64,000 nucleotides of DNA from Puia sp963703355 (GTDB lineage Bacteria; Bacteroidota; Bacteroidia; Chitinophagales; Chitinophagaceae): NCBI GenBank assembly GCA_963703355.1, contig OY969813.1, forward strand, positions 1,860,001-1,924,000, in the 5' to 3' direction. The position numbers and the translations under genes are program-made. Positions 26,949 through 36,239 of the stretch are shown here, in pieces; position 1 is the first letter of the stretch; the number at the start of each line of letters is the position of its first letter. Under the pieces are notes generated by a model. That model did not search any database. It was not told the DNA's origin and saw only the letters and a program-made list of their open reading frames with translations.

Positions 26949-27057
26949 ACCGCGCGTTTGTAAGGATGATCTGGTATAAGCCGTTAAAGTTAAACCATGA
27001 ATCCTGTTGGAACAAATGATTAAAACTGAATATGAAAAATTAACCGGGGATTAATAT

Positions 27058-28149
27058 TTATTTCGGAGCATTCCAGTACAGCCACAACGCTACAAAACTA
27101 AAGATGATGTTGGGAATCCAGGCAGCCAGCATAGGAGAAAAATTTCCTTTCGTTGCAAAGGTTACGGAGAACTTATCCATGATCACAAACAATGCTGCCA
27201 TCACCAGTCCAATAGCGAGCAGCAATCCGCTGCCGCCACGAACTTTTCTGGTAGAAATCACGGCCCCCATCATCGTTAAAATAATCACTGAAAATGGTGT
27301 TGCATCGCGATGATATCTTTCTTCTTTATAGGTATTTAGCCCTTCGGAACCCCTGATTTCCTCCATACTGATGAAGCGTTTTAATTCAGGAGTTGTGAAT
27401 TTGTCTTTCAGATATTCGTCCCGCCTCAATTCCTCTGGTTTCACATTGAGATTGATTCTCATGGAAGGTATCAGTCTCGCATTTTCTTTTAACCCGTCAT
27501 TTGTATGTTCAACCACATTGGTCAACAACCAGTCTTTTTTGGTCGTATCCCATTTCATCGACTCAGCACGCAGATTATAATAGATCTGATTGTTTTTTAT
27601 CTTGGAAAGAAAAAAAGCTCCTGCTCTTTTCTGTGCTGTATCATAATATCTGAGACTTACATAGGTTTCTGAATTTACCCGCAAATAAAAATTATTCGAC
27701 CTGTATGGATCACCGTTATATGTGCTGTGCGGATCTATATAGGTAGATTGAAAATTCGTACGGATTTCATTTGCTTTCGGAATCCAATACTGACTTGCTA
27801 CCCAAAAAAAAGAACCGAGTAAAAGGGCTCCAACAATATATGGCCGAAGCATCCTGTTATAGCGGACACCACCAGCGAGGATTGCAACAAACTCCGATTG
27901 TGTAGCCATTTTTGAACTGAAATAAATCGTCGCAATAAATACCATCAATGGGAAAATCATCGACATGATAAAAGGAATGAATCCGAAAAAATAGTGTGTT
28001 ACAATCTCCCAGGAACTAAGTCCTGATTTTACAAAATCATCTGCTTTTTCACTGGTATCGATGACTACAGCTATTACCGTGATCGTGAGCATGGTGAACA
28101 CAAACGTGGTCAGAAATTTCTTCAGTATGTACCAATCCAGTTTTTTCAT
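27058..28149 (-). CDS. LptF/LptG family permease
   Basis: Inner-membrane permease of the YjgP/YjgQ family that with LptB extracts lipopolysaccharide for transport to the outer membrane. The start MKKLDWYILKKFLTTFVFTMLTITVIAVVID and the helices PFIMSMIFPLMVFIATIYF and GALLLGSFFWVASQYWIP are typical. A periplasmic beta-jellyroll region (about residues 130-250) and three C-terminal helices complete the fold. At 363 residues it is standard. It is divergent from the M1 peptidase gene. LptF and LptG cannot be told apart here. Confidence 0.87.
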   Translation of the reverse strand: MKKLDWYILKKFLTTFVFTMLTITVIAVVIDTSEKADDFVKSGLSSWEIVTHYFFGFIPFIMSMIFPLMVFIATIYFSSKMATQSEFVAILAGGVRYNRMLRPYIVGALLLGSFFWVASQYWIPKANEIRTNFQSTYIDPHSTYNGDPYRSNNFYLRVNSETYVSLRYYDTAQKRAGAFFLSKIKNNQIYYNLRAESMKWDTTKKDWLLTNVVEHTNDGLKENARLIPSMRINLNVKPEELRRDEYLKDKFTTPELKRFISMEEIRGSEGLNTYKEERYHRDATPFSVIILTMMGAVISTRKVRGGSGLLLAIGLVMAALFVIMDKFSVTFATKGNFSPMLAAWIPNIIFSFVALWLYWNAPK

Positions 28150-28205
28150 TCCTATAAAGCATGCAAATTAGTTCTTCCGGCCCTAACCACCTGTCACTTT
28201 TCACG

Positions 28206-28235
28206 TTTTTAGCCCGACTTAACCTTATAACTTCG
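28206..28235 (+). promoter_or_regulatory. Promoter of the first M1 peptidase
   Basis: A TTTT box at 28206-28209 and TAACTTCG at 28228-28235 (one change from TAnnTTTG) are separated by 18 bp, close to the Bacteroidota -33/-7 arrangement and 18 bp before the ATG at 28254. Confidence 0.4.
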
Positions 28236-28253
28236 CAGCCTTAATTCATTGGC

Positions 28254-30203
28254 ATGGTTGTTAAGAAAACCCTATTGTTTTTTCTAGTTTTTACGGCGTT
28301 CGCATACACAGGGTCTGCCCAGGACAATTTAAACTACGATCAGCACGAAGCATTTGCCCCATTATTTTATCCGGCTTATGGCAATGAAGTCAGAACTGCG
28401 GCCGGAACTCCGGGACCAAAATACTGGCAGAATGAAGCTGACTATAATCTGCAGGTTGTTCTCGACGACCAAAAACATACGATCACCGGCAGTGTACAGA
28501 TAAATTACAAAAATAATAGTCCTGAGCCGTTGCCTTTTTTGTGGTTGCAGCTCGATCAGAATATATATAAAACAGCTTCCAGAGGAACATTGACAACTCC
28601 GGTTGGAGGTGACCGTTATGCAAACTCAGGATTTGAAGGCGGTTACACCATTCAGTCGGTATCCGTTTCCTATTTAGGGAGAGAACAGCAGATACATTAC
28701 ATAATCAATGACACCAGAATGCAGATTTTCCTGCCGGAAGCTCTCCGTCCGGGTGGAGATTCCCTGAAAATTAATATCGCTTATAATTTTGCCATTCCCG
28801 AACACGGTACAGACCGTATGGGGAGGATGGAAACATCCAATGGCTGGATTAATAATGTTGGTCAATGGTATCCACGCATGTGTGTTTATGACAATGTACT
28901 GGGGTGGAATACGCTTCCTTATATGGGTGCAGGTGAATTTTACCTGGATTACGGAAACTTCGATTTTACCATCACCACATCTTCAGATCAACTGGTGGTA
29001 GCTTCGGGAGAACTGATGAATCCAAATGAAGTGCTCACGCCAGAGCAAATAAAACGACTGGAGTCGGCGCGCAACAGCGATAAAACTGTTATGATCCGTA
29101 CACTATCAGAAGTACAAAATAAGACGGGCCGGTTATCAAAGGCAACACTTGTATGGCATTTCAAATGCAATAAGGCGCGGGATATTGCCTTTGCATCGTC
29201 GTCTGCGTTTATCTGGGATGCGGCAAGGATCAATCTTCCAGACGGGAAAAAATCGCTGGCCATGTCGGTTTATCCGGCTGAATCTGCTGATGACTCAGCG
29301 TGGAAGCGCGCCACTGAATTTGTAAAGGGCGCAATCGAAGGATATTCATCCAGATGGTATCCCTATCCCTATCCGAATGCAGTTAATGTTGCTGGCAATA
29401 TATCCGGCATGGAATATCCGGGAATTGTATTTTGCCATGCTTATGCAAAAGGAGCACAGCTTTGGGATGTTACGAGTCATGAATTTGGTCATACATGGTT
29501 CCCGATGATTGTCGGCAGCAACGAAAGAAAATATCCGTGGATGGATGAAGGCTTCAATACTTTTCTCAATGCTGTAGCAGACAAAGATTTTAATCACGGT
29601 GAATTCGCAGGTAAAAGACATTATAGGGAACGTGCGGTTCGTTTCTTTCAATCCAATTCCGAATCTATCATGACCGTGCCGGAAGTTACCAACGAGAATT
29701 ATCTGTCTGTAAACGCTTATGATAAACCTGGAATGGGTCTCGAACTGTTGCGTTACGATGTTCTCGGAACCGAACGTTTTGATTCGGCATTTAAATATTA
29801 TATCCGAAGTTGGGCATATAAGCATCCAACTCCCTGGGATTTCTTCCATGCAATGGAAAATGGAAGCGGCGAAGATTTGAGCTGGTTTTGGAGAGGATGG
29901 TTTTTGAACAACTGGAAAATTGATCAGGCAGTAACCGATGTGGCATATGCAGAATCTAATCCCGCCAATGGTGCATTGATAACAATACAAAACCGCGAAA
30001 AACTTCCCATGCCGGTAACGCTGGAGGTTAAGGAAGAAGGCGGAAAAACCGGCAGGATAAACCTTCCTGTGGAAATCTGGCAAAGAGGCCCGGAATGGAA
30101 ATTATTTTATCCTTCCACAAGAAAAATTATCATGGTTACTGTAGATCCCGACAGCATGTTACCAGATTCCGATGAAAGTAATAATGTTTGGAAAGCGAAT
30201 TAA
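28254..30203 (+). CDS. M1 family metallopeptidase, exported
   Basis: Zinc aminopeptidase-fold protein of 649 residues with a signal peptide (KKTLLFFLVFTAFAYTGSAQ). Zinc site H409EFGH413 and E432 in WMDEGFNTF match HExxH-x18-E exactly. The usual GAMEN substrate motif appears as SGMEYPG. The N-terminal half is the beta-saddle domain of the family. It is likely periplasmic or surface-exposed, trimming peptides for nutrition or remodelling envelope proteins; that role is inferred. A divergent paralogue lies at 34303. Its end faces tgt across a repeat. Confidence 0.87.
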   Translation: MVVKKTLLFFLVFTAFAYTGSAQDNLNYDQHEAFAPLFYPAYGNEVRTAAGTPGPKYWQNEADYNLQVVLDDQKHTITGSVQINYKNNSPEPLPFLWLQLDQNIYKTASRGTLTTPVGGDRYANSGFEGGYTIQSVSVSYLGREQQIHYIINDTRMQIFLPEALRPGGDSLKINIAYNFAIPEHGTDRMGRMETSNGWINNVGQWYPRMCVYDNVLGWNTLPYMGAGEFYLDYGNFDFTITTSSDQLVVASGELMNPNEVLTPEQIKRLESARNSDKTVMIRTLSEVQNKTGRLSKATLVWHFKCNKARDIAFASSSAFIWDAARINLPDGKKSLAMSVYPAESADDSAWKRATEFVKGAIEGYSSRWYPYPYPNAVNVAGNISGMEYPGIVFCHAYAKGAQLWDVTSHEFGHTWFPMIVGSNERKYPWMDEGFNTFLNAVADKDFNHGEFAGKRHYRERAVRFFQSNSESIMTVPEVTNENYLSVNAYDKPGMGLELLRYDVLGTERFDSAFKYYIRSWAYKHPTPWDFFHAMENGSGEDLSWFWRGWFLNNWKIDQAVTDVAYAESNPANGALITIQNREKLPMPVTLEVKEEGGKTGRINLPVEIWQRGPEWKLFYPSTRKIIMVTVDPDSMLPDSDESNNVWKAN

Positions 30204-30281
30204 ATGGTTATGAGTTATGGGTTATGAATTTATTTGAAAAGAGCAGATCATAATTCATATCCCATTACCCATAACTAATTA
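30204..30281. repeat. GTTATGG/CATAACC inverted repeat at convergent ends
   Basis: AGTTATGGGTTATGAATT on one arm and AATTCATATCCCATTACCCATAACT on the other pair with a one-word slip, leaving a ~22-bp loop. It lies between the convergent M1 peptidase and tgt genes with no other terminator. Confidence 0.75.
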
Positions 30282-31418
30282 AAGTCGCTCTTTCAAAATC
30301 CCGACCTGTTGTGACTTCCAGCTTGAAAAATCACCTGCTAAAATATGCGCGCGTGCTTCTTTCACCAGATGCAGATAGAAAGCAAGGTTGTGCACGCTGG
30401 CTATGGTAAGTGCAGTTAGTTCTTTACTTTTCATTAAATGACGCAGGTAGGCTTTGCTATAAAGATTACTGAAAGAGTTTTCAATTCCATCGTCGATTGG
30501 TGAGAAATCATTTTCCCATTTCTTATTGTCAATATTTATGATCCCCCGCGACGTAAAAAGCATTCCATTTCGACCATTACGGGTAGGCATCACGCAGTCA
30601 AACATATCTATACCCAGGCTTATACATTCCAGCAGATTCCACGGAGTGCCAACGCCCATCAGATATCTCGGCTTTTCATAAGGCAGACTTTCGCAACACA
30701 ACGCCGTCATTGCATACAATTCATCTTCCGGCTCACCAACGCTCAGCCCCCCGATCGCGTTACCCACTGCATTTTTTGAACTGATGTATTCACAGGACTC
30801 TCTTCTCAATTTTTCGAAAATACCTCCCTGCACGATGGGAAAAAGATTTTGTGAATAGCTGTATTTATCAGGTGTCTCTTTAAAACGGCTGAAACATCTG
30901 TCAAGCCACCGGTGCGTCAGGTGCATAGATTTTTCTGCATAGTCGTAACCGGTACCAAATGCCGGACACTCATCAAATGCCATGACTATATCACCACCGA
31001 TACTTCGCTGAATATCCATTACTTTTTCAGGACTGAACATATGGGGCGAGCCATCTATATGGGATTTAAACATTACCCCTTCCTCAGAAATCGTCCTGGT
31101 GCCGGCAAGTGAAAACACCTGGTATCCACCACTGTCGGTTAAAATGGGCGACTCCCAGTTCATAAAGCTGTGCAGGCCACCCGCTTTTTCAAGCACTTCC
31201 GTTCCCGGGCGGAGATAGAGGTGGTAAGTATTGCCCAAAATGATCTCTGACCTAATGTCCTGCTTTAGCTGGTTTCCAGTTACTGCTTTTACGCTTCCTG
31301 CAGTGCCGACCGGCATAAAAATAGGGGTGTGGATCAATCCGTGATCCGTTCGGATGAGACCCGCTCTTGCTGAAGAAGAACCGTCTTTACCGCTGAGTTC
31401 GAAAGTCAATTGGGCCAT
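30279..31418 (-). CDS. tgt: Queuine tRNA-ribosyltransferase, zinc-cysteine site not seen
   Basis: Exchanges G34 for preQ1 in the Asp, Asn, His and Tyr tRNAs. Conserved blocks ILTDSGGYQVFSLAG, GNTYHLYLRPG, SIGGDIVMAFDECP and VQGGIFEKLRRESCEYI are present, and FDCVMPTRNGRNGMLFT ends the barrel. The structural zinc site, normally CxCxxC plus a distal His, is absent: the aligned stretch reads GIENSFSNLYSKAYLRHL with no cysteine, though the His in ASVHNLAFYL remains. Such loss may be lineage-wide in Bacteroidota; I cannot check this. The ATG at 31418 starts the conserved part; the frame is open to 31484. Confidence 0.9.
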   Translation of the reverse strand: MAQLTFELSGKDGSSSARAGLIRTDHGLIHTPIFMPVGTAGSVKAVTGNQLKQDIRSEIILGNTYHLYLRPGTEVLEKAGGLHSFMNWESPILTDSGGYQVFSLAGTRTISEEGVMFKSHIDGSPHMFSPEKVMDIQRSIGGDIVMAFDECPAFGTGYDYAEKSMHLTHRWLDRCFSRFKETPDKYSYSQNLFPIVQGGIFEKLRRESCEYISSKNAVGNAIGGLSVGEPEDELYAMTALCCESLPYEKPRYLMGVGTPWNLLECISLGIDMFDCVMPTRNGRNGMLFTSRGIINIDNKKWENDFSPIDDGIENSFSNLYSKAYLRHLMKSKELTALTIASVHNLAFYLHLVKEARAHILAGDFSSWKSQQVGILKERL

Positions 31419-31579
31419 TCGGCGCAATTTAAGGCCTAACGCGTAAAGCACAAGACATAAGGTATAACAACACCTAATGTCCAATACTTTACTTTTTAAT
31501 GAAAGAAGGCTTTGAACTCCGGGTTTTAGCTCTTGACCAGTCCGACAACTGGTGACAATGAATAAAAAAATCCTTAGGT

Positions 31580-31606
31580 TTTAAGCGTTCAGCTTTAAGC
31601 CTGAAA
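31580..31606. repeat. GCTTTAAGC-type words
   Basis: GGTTTTAAGCGTTCAGCTTTAAGCC, a short mixed run of the TTAAGC and GCGTTCAGC families upstream of the glycosyltransferase gene. Confidence 0.5.
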
Positions 31607-31642
31607 TCCGTATTTTTACCATCCCTAACTAACTGTGGTTCG

Positions 31643-32776
31643 ATGCATAAACTGCCCCCTTATTTGACGTGGAGCGAGATTTGGTTCACTTTGTTTTGTA
31701 TTATCTGTTTCATTCAGCTTTTTTATTATACCTGGTTTTTCCAGCGCCTTGCTTTTTTTCGTAAGCCATTGAAAAGCAAATCACAACAACATCCCGTAAG
31801 TGTTATTATTTGCGCCCGGGATGAAGCAGTAAACCTGGCGGCAAATCTTCCCGGTGCGCTTTCCCAAACTTATCCAAGTACACACGAAGTGATTGTTGTG
31901 AATCACAATAGTCAGGATGATACCAGATATCTGCTGGAAGAATTTAAGAAAACATCCAAGGGTTTACATATTGTAAATCTGGAATATGAAGCCAAAGGCA
32001 TACCTGGTAAAAAATATCCGTTGAGTATGGGCATTCGTGAAGCAAGGCATGAAATTATGTTACTTACCGACAGCGACTGTATTCCTGTAAGTGAATTTTG
32101 GGTTGAGAAAATGCAGGATGGCTATCTGGATGGTACGCAGATCGTATTGGGATACAGTCCTTATAAGAAAAAGCCAGGTGTGCTGAATAAACTTATTCGA
32201 TTTGAAACGTTTCATTCAGCGTTACAATATTTATCCTATGCCCTGGCCGGCCAGCCTTATATGGGCGTTGGAAGAAATCTTTCTTATAAAAAAGAATTAT
32301 TCCTTCGCAACAAGGGGTTTTCCTCCATCAACCATGTTCCGGGAGGCGATGATGATTTATTCATCAATAAGGTTGCTACATCATCCAATACTAAAATAGT
32401 TATAGACCCTGAGTCATTTACTTTTTCCGATTCAAAAAGAACATTCCGTGAGTGGGTTCGTCAAAAAACACGGCATTACACTACCGGAAAATATTACAAA
32501 CCCAGACATAAATTTTTGCTCACGCTGTATTCAGTCAGCCATATTTTGTTTTATCCGGCTTTTATTCTAAGCATGTTATATTTTCACTGGCAATGGTCGC
32601 TGACCATATTTCTACTCAGATTTCTTTTGCAGGGAATCGTTTATTTCAAGTGCATGAAAAAACTCGGGGAATCAGATCTCTTTCCAATCTGGTGGCTGCT
32701 TGATATCTGGATGATCGGATATTATGTCATATTTGCACCATCGTTATGGAAGAAGCCAAAAGCGGAATGGAGATAG
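31643..32776 (+). CDS. Membrane glycosyltransferase, family 2
   Basis: Inner-membrane-anchored GT-A glycosyltransferase of 377 residues. A TM helix near residues 9-35 is followed by a GT2 core: PVSVIICARDEAVNLAANL for nucleotide binding, the metal-binding LTDSDCIPVS, and the acceptor region VGRNLSYKKELF and PGGDDDLFI. Two or three C-terminal helices follow (about residues 290-365). It resembles the integral-membrane GT2 group involved in exopolysaccharide or lipid-linked sugar transfer, but the sugar is not evident. It overlaps rsmG by 10 bp. Confidence 0.86.
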   Translation: MHKLPPYLTWSEIWFTLFCIICFIQLFYYTWFFQRLAFFRKPLKSKSQQHPVSVIICARDEAVNLAANLPGALSQTYPSTHEVIVVNHNSQDDTRYLLEEFKKTSKGLHIVNLEYEAKGIPGKKYPLSMGIREARHEIMLLTDSDCIPVSEFWVEKMQDGYLDGTQIVLGYSPYKKKPGVLNKLIRFETFHSALQYLSYALAGQPYMGVGRNLSYKKELFLRNKGFSSINHVPGGDDDLFINKVATSSNTKIVIDPESFTFSDSKRTFREWVRQKTRHYTTGKYYKPRHKFLLTLYSVSHILFYPAFILSMLYFHWQWSLTIFLLRFLLQGIVYFKCMKKLGESDLFPIWWLLDIWMIGYYVIFAPSLWKKPKAEWR

Positions 32777-33429
32777 TCACCCGTTATTTCTCAGAATTTA
32801 CGCCTTCACAAATCCAACGACTCGGGGCGCTGGAAAAACTATATCAGGAATGGAACACGCATATAAATGTGATTTCCAGAAAAGATATCGGCAGCCTTTA
32901 TGAAAAGCACGTATTGCATTCTCTGAGTATAGCCGCTGTATTTGATTTTCCTCCTGGATCTCATGTAATAGATATTGGTACCGGTGGTGGATTTCCGGGT
33001 ATACCACTGGCCATTTTTTTTCCCGAAACCCAATTTCAACTGGTAGACAGCATCGCAAAAAAACTAAAAGTGGTTGATGCAGTTGCGGATGCGCTTTCGC
33101 TTACCAATATCTGCACACAACATATTCGTGCGGAAGAAATCAAGGGAAGAAAATTTGACGTGGCCGTCTCAAGAGCCGTAGCTCCGCTAAAGGAACTCTG
33201 GTCATGGGCAAGGCCCCTGCTCCGTCCACAGAATATTTCCTCCGTCAAAGAAAATCCCGACCTTTTACCTAAAGCCAGTGGTCTGATCTGCCTAAAAGGT
33301 GGCGATCTCCACTCCGAGATATCTGAAAGTGGCACAAGGCCGGCAATTTATAATATCCAGGATCTTTTCCCCGAAGAATCTTTCCGTGAAAAATATATTC
33401 TGCAAGTACCCTATCAGCGAAATGTCTGA
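32767..33429 (+). CDS. rsmG: 16S rRNA (guanine527-N7)-methyltransferase
   Basis: Methylates G527 of 16S rRNA with SAM. The SAM motif VIDIGTGGGFPGIPLAIFFP and the typical INVISRKDIGSLYEKHVLHSLSI and VSRAVAPLKELWSW segments are present. At 220 residues the size fits. The ATG at 32767 (MEIVTRYFSEFT) matches the family start better than the one seven codons upstream, and gives a 10-bp overlap with the glycosyltransferase gene, so translation is probably coupled. Confidence 0.92.
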   Translation: MEIVTRYFSEFTPSQIQRLGALEKLYQEWNTHINVISRKDIGSLYEKHVLHSLSIAAVFDFPPGSHVIDIGTGGGFPGIPLAIFFPETQFQLVDSIAKKLKVVDAVADALSLTNICTQHIRAEEIKGRKFDVAVSRAVAPLKELWSWARPLLRPQNISSVKENPDLLPKASGLICLKGGDLHSEISESGTRPAIYNIQDLFPEESFREKYILQVPYQRNV

Positions 33430-33591
33430 TCAGTCCCTCCATTTTTTATAGTATACTTTCCTCCGATGAAAGGGTGATTATACTTTTTCTGAAAATATAA
33501 CCCCCGGTAATTTTATCGATCACCGATGATCCCGCAGATGCGGCCCGTTATTCGTGCCGGGATTGTCATAACAGTTTCTTTATTAAAATGC

Positions 33592-33622
33592 TTGGGCTTT
33601 AGGCCTTAGACTTTAAGCTTAT
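33592..33622. repeat. GGGCTTTAGGCC words before the response regulator
   Basis: GCTTGGGCTTTAGGCCTTAGACTTTAAGC ends 4 bp before the response-regulator ATG and so occupies the expected ribosome-binding region. Confidence 0.55.
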
Positions 33623-33626
33623 AAAC

Positions 33627-34289
33627 ATGATTAAATTAGCCATAGTCGATGATAATCCGGATTTCCGTATTGCATTCGAAAAAATTATAAAAGAAACCGA
33701 AGGATTTGAGATTATCGGAAGTTATTCCAATTCTCAGGAAGCAATCGTGTTGATACCGCTCATAAAACCCGATATTGTTCTGATGGACATCCATCTCGGT
33801 TATGGAGAATCCGGAATCGACTGTATTCGAAAGATAAAATCCGACTTCCCGGAAATACTATTTATGATTTGTACTGTTTTCGACGATGACGAAAAAATAT
33901 TCGAAGCACTTTGTGCCGGCGCGAACGGATATATGCTGAAAAGAACTACTCCCAAAGAGTTGGTTCGCGCGTTAACGGAAATAAATGAAGGCGGCTCCCC
34001 GATGAGCGGCCTGATTGCGAGAAAAGTTGTAAACGTATTTCAGGTAAATGATAGTGGGGGAACCGGTTGGAATCCACTTCATGCGAAGAATGGAAAATCT
34101 TTACCAGGTCTTTCAAAGAGGGAAAATGAAATACTTCATCAGCTTTCCCTAGGTTTTCTGTACAAAGAAATTGCAGCCAATCTTTTCATCAGTGCCGAAA
34201 CCGTGCGCAAGCATGTTTATCATATTTATGAAAAACTGCACGTGGGAAACCGCGTAGAAGCCATCAACAAATATTTTCGTAGAACATGA
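33627..34289 (+). CDS. Response regulator, NarL/LuxR type (orphan)
   Basis: Cytoplasmic DNA-binding response regulator of 220 residues. The receiver has acidic residues D8-D9, phospho-acceptor D54 in VLMDIHLG, and the KRTTP switch region. The LuxR helix-turn-helix is LSKRENEILHQLSLGFLYKEIAANLFISAETVRKHVYHIYEKL. No kinase gene is adjacent; its partner must lie elsewhere. Gene targets are unknown. It ends 14 bp from the convergent M1 peptidase gene with no terminator seen. Confidence 0.92.
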   Translation: MIKLAIVDDNPDFRIAFEKIIKETEGFEIIGSYSNSQEAIVLIPLIKPDIVLMDIHLGYGESGIDCIRKIKSDFPEILFMICTVFDDDEKIFEALCAGANGYMLKRTTPKELVRALTEINEGGSPMSGLIARKVVNVFQVNDSGGTGWNPLHAKNGKSLPGLSKRENEILHQLSLGFLYKEIAANLFISAETVRKHVYHIYEKLHVGNRVEAINKYFRRT

Positions 34290-34302
34290 ATCTAATTCCT
34301 GA

Positions 34303-36168
34303 TTACCATTTTAACTCCAGTTTATTATTTTTTCTGTTCACATCTGCCATCCGATGGGAGGCGTCGATTTCAACGAGTGTGACATCTGTGAGTTTGTGGT
34401 TTATTTCAAATTCGTATACGGGATTCGTCCATTTCCAGGGCTCGTATACCTGACGGGGAATCTGTTTGTTTTCTTCCGGCTTCTCGCCAAACATTGAATA
34501 CAAAGGAATGTAGGCTATTTCTTTTGATCCGTCTTTAAACTCAAACGAAACGTCGATGGGCATGGGCACCTGCCCAATCATCCTGAGTCTGATTTTTGTT
34601 TTTCCATTTACTTCCCACAAACTGTCGATACCGTAATCTATTTTTTTAATACTCTTGATCCAGAAATCCTGGTACCAGTCAAGCTGAATGTTACTTACTT
34701 TTTCGGCAACCCGAAAAAAATCATCAGCATTGGGATGTTTGAATCGCCATTCTCGATAGTATTGAAGCAGTATTTTATCCAGTACCTGGTCCCCAACGAT
34801 ATATCCCAGCTGTACTAAGAAAACGCTTCCCTTGCTATAACTCGAAGAACCATATGCTCTGTTCGTACTGAAATAATCTGCGTAGGTAGTCATAGGTTCC
34901 TGCAGATTACCTTTGGCGTAATTGAAGTAGGCATCAAACTCGTTCTTATAGGTTTGATCCGCAATGGTATCTTTTCTCAAATGACCCCAGTTCCGGGCTG
35001 CCGCGTATTGCGTAAATCCCTCGTCCATCCAGGGATATTTGAGTTCATTTGTACCCAGCATACCCTGATACCAGCTATGCATCCATTCGTGCATCCACCC
35101 TCCGGCATTTACCAACAGTGTAGCCATCGGATATTCCATTCCACCATCGCCACCATGTATAAATGAATATTGCTTATAAGGATATGCACCATATGTTTGT
35201 TCCATATACGGCAGAATGATTTCTGCAACATCCAGTATCTGCAGCCAGTTTTTCTCCTGTTCATTGGTTGTTTTATACAGCAGGTGTATCGTCAGATCGT
35301 TGCGAAGTTTTTTTGACACATGCTTAAATCCGGGATCTGCTGCCCAAACAAAATCATGTACATTGGGCGCAAAGAAATGCCAGGATAATTTCTCCCCTGC
35401 CGGCCTGACGACTTTAGTTCCGACAGACTCATAACCATATCCGATTTCCTGAGGATTTTGCAAATAACCCGTTCCTCCGAGAATATAGGATTTGTCGATG
35501 TGTATGTTTACGTCAAAATCACCCCAAACGCCATAAAATTCACGGCCCACATAAGGAGTGGCATGCCATCCCTCATAATCATACTCACAGATTTTTGGAT
35601 ACCACTGACTCATCGAATAACGCACTTTTGAATCGGGGTTATCTCTGCCACTTCTGCGTATCTGTAATGGCACCTGAGCTTCAAATTCCATATCAAAATG
35701 AACTGTCGTATTGGGAAGGATTGGTTTGGACAGGCTGACTTCCAAAATCGTTTCTTCCGTCTGAAAGTTTTGCGCTACCCCGTTCATTTTTAAGGAAATA
35801 ATTTTCTGGTATCCAATCTCTTCAGGAGTAAGGTGAAGGATGCGGTCCTGTACCCTATAGTCCCAATCGGGTTGATCGTTGATGAGTGTATGGCCAAGTG
35901 TGCGGCTACGATTATCCATCATGCTGTTTGGCTGAAAGGCATTCCAATAAAGATGATAGAAAACTTTCTTCAGCGTATCTGGCGAATTGTTGGTATAAGA
36001 TAATTGTTGTTTTCCTGTAAACCGGTTGGTGACCACATTCATATCTATATCCATCACGTATTTAACACGTTGTTGCCAGCGATCGGGTTGAGCGTATATC
36101 TTAACTGCAAAAATTTGTAATAAGAATAGCATTGCTACAGTTCGGAATAAGTTCACAAATAATTTCAT
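34303..36168 (-). CDS. M1 family metallopeptidase, exported (second)
   Basis: Zinc peptidase of 621 residues with a signal segment (VNLFRTVAMLFLLQIFAVKIYAQ). The zinc site is H360EWMH364 with E383 in WMDEGFTQY, again HExxH-x18-E; the substrate motif is GGMEYPM. It shares the overall plan of the protein at 28254 but differs strongly in sequence, so the two probably have different substrates. A TATCTTTG box at 36213-36220 (minus) is a likely -7 element. Location is probably periplasmic or surface. Confidence 0.87.
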   Translation of the reverse strand: MKLFVNLFRTVAMLFLLQIFAVKIYAQPDRWQQRVKYVMDIDMNVVTNRFTGKQQLSYTNNSPDTLKKVFYHLYWNAFQPNSMMDNRSRTLGHTLINDQPDWDYRVQDRILHLTPEEIGYQKIISLKMNGVAQNFQTEETILEVSLSKPILPNTTVHFDMEFEAQVPLQIRRSGRDNPDSKVRYSMSQWYPKICEYDYEGWHATPYVGREFYGVWGDFDVNIHIDKSYILGGTGYLQNPQEIGYGYESVGTKVVRPAGEKLSWHFFAPNVHDFVWAADPGFKHVSKKLRNDLTIHLLYKTTNEQEKNWLQILDVAEIILPYMEQTYGAYPYKQYSFIHGGDGGMEYPMATLLVNAGGWMHEWMHSWYQGMLGTNELKYPWMDEGFTQYAAARNWGHLRKDTIADQTYKNEFDAYFNYAKGNLQEPMTTYADYFSTNRAYGSSSYSKGSVFLVQLGYIVGDQVLDKILLQYYREWRFKHPNADDFFRVAEKVSNIQLDWYQDFWIKSIKKIDYGIDSLWEVNGKTKIRLRMIGQVPMPIDVSFEFKDGSKEIAYIPLYSMFGEKPEENKQIPRQVYEPWKWTNPVYEFEINHKLTDVTLVEIDASHRMADVNRKNNKLELKW

Positions 36169-36212
36169 TTGAAATATGATTACTTTTAATTTGATTTTTT
36201 ACCCTAATTCAA

Positions 36213-36220
36213 CAAAGATA
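36213..36220 (-). promoter_or_regulatory. -7 element of the second M1 peptidase
   Basis: Reads TATCTTTG on the minus strand, a full match to TAnnTTTG, 44 bp before the ATG at 36168. A -33 TTTG at the expected distance is not evident. Confidence 0.45.
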
Positions 36221-36239
36221 GAAATGTTGAAAAACATGG

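Noticed and set aside
29346..30083. 245-codon minus-strand frame
   Set aside because: Shadow of the M1 peptidase gene at 28254-30203, which has an intact zinc site and signal peptide.
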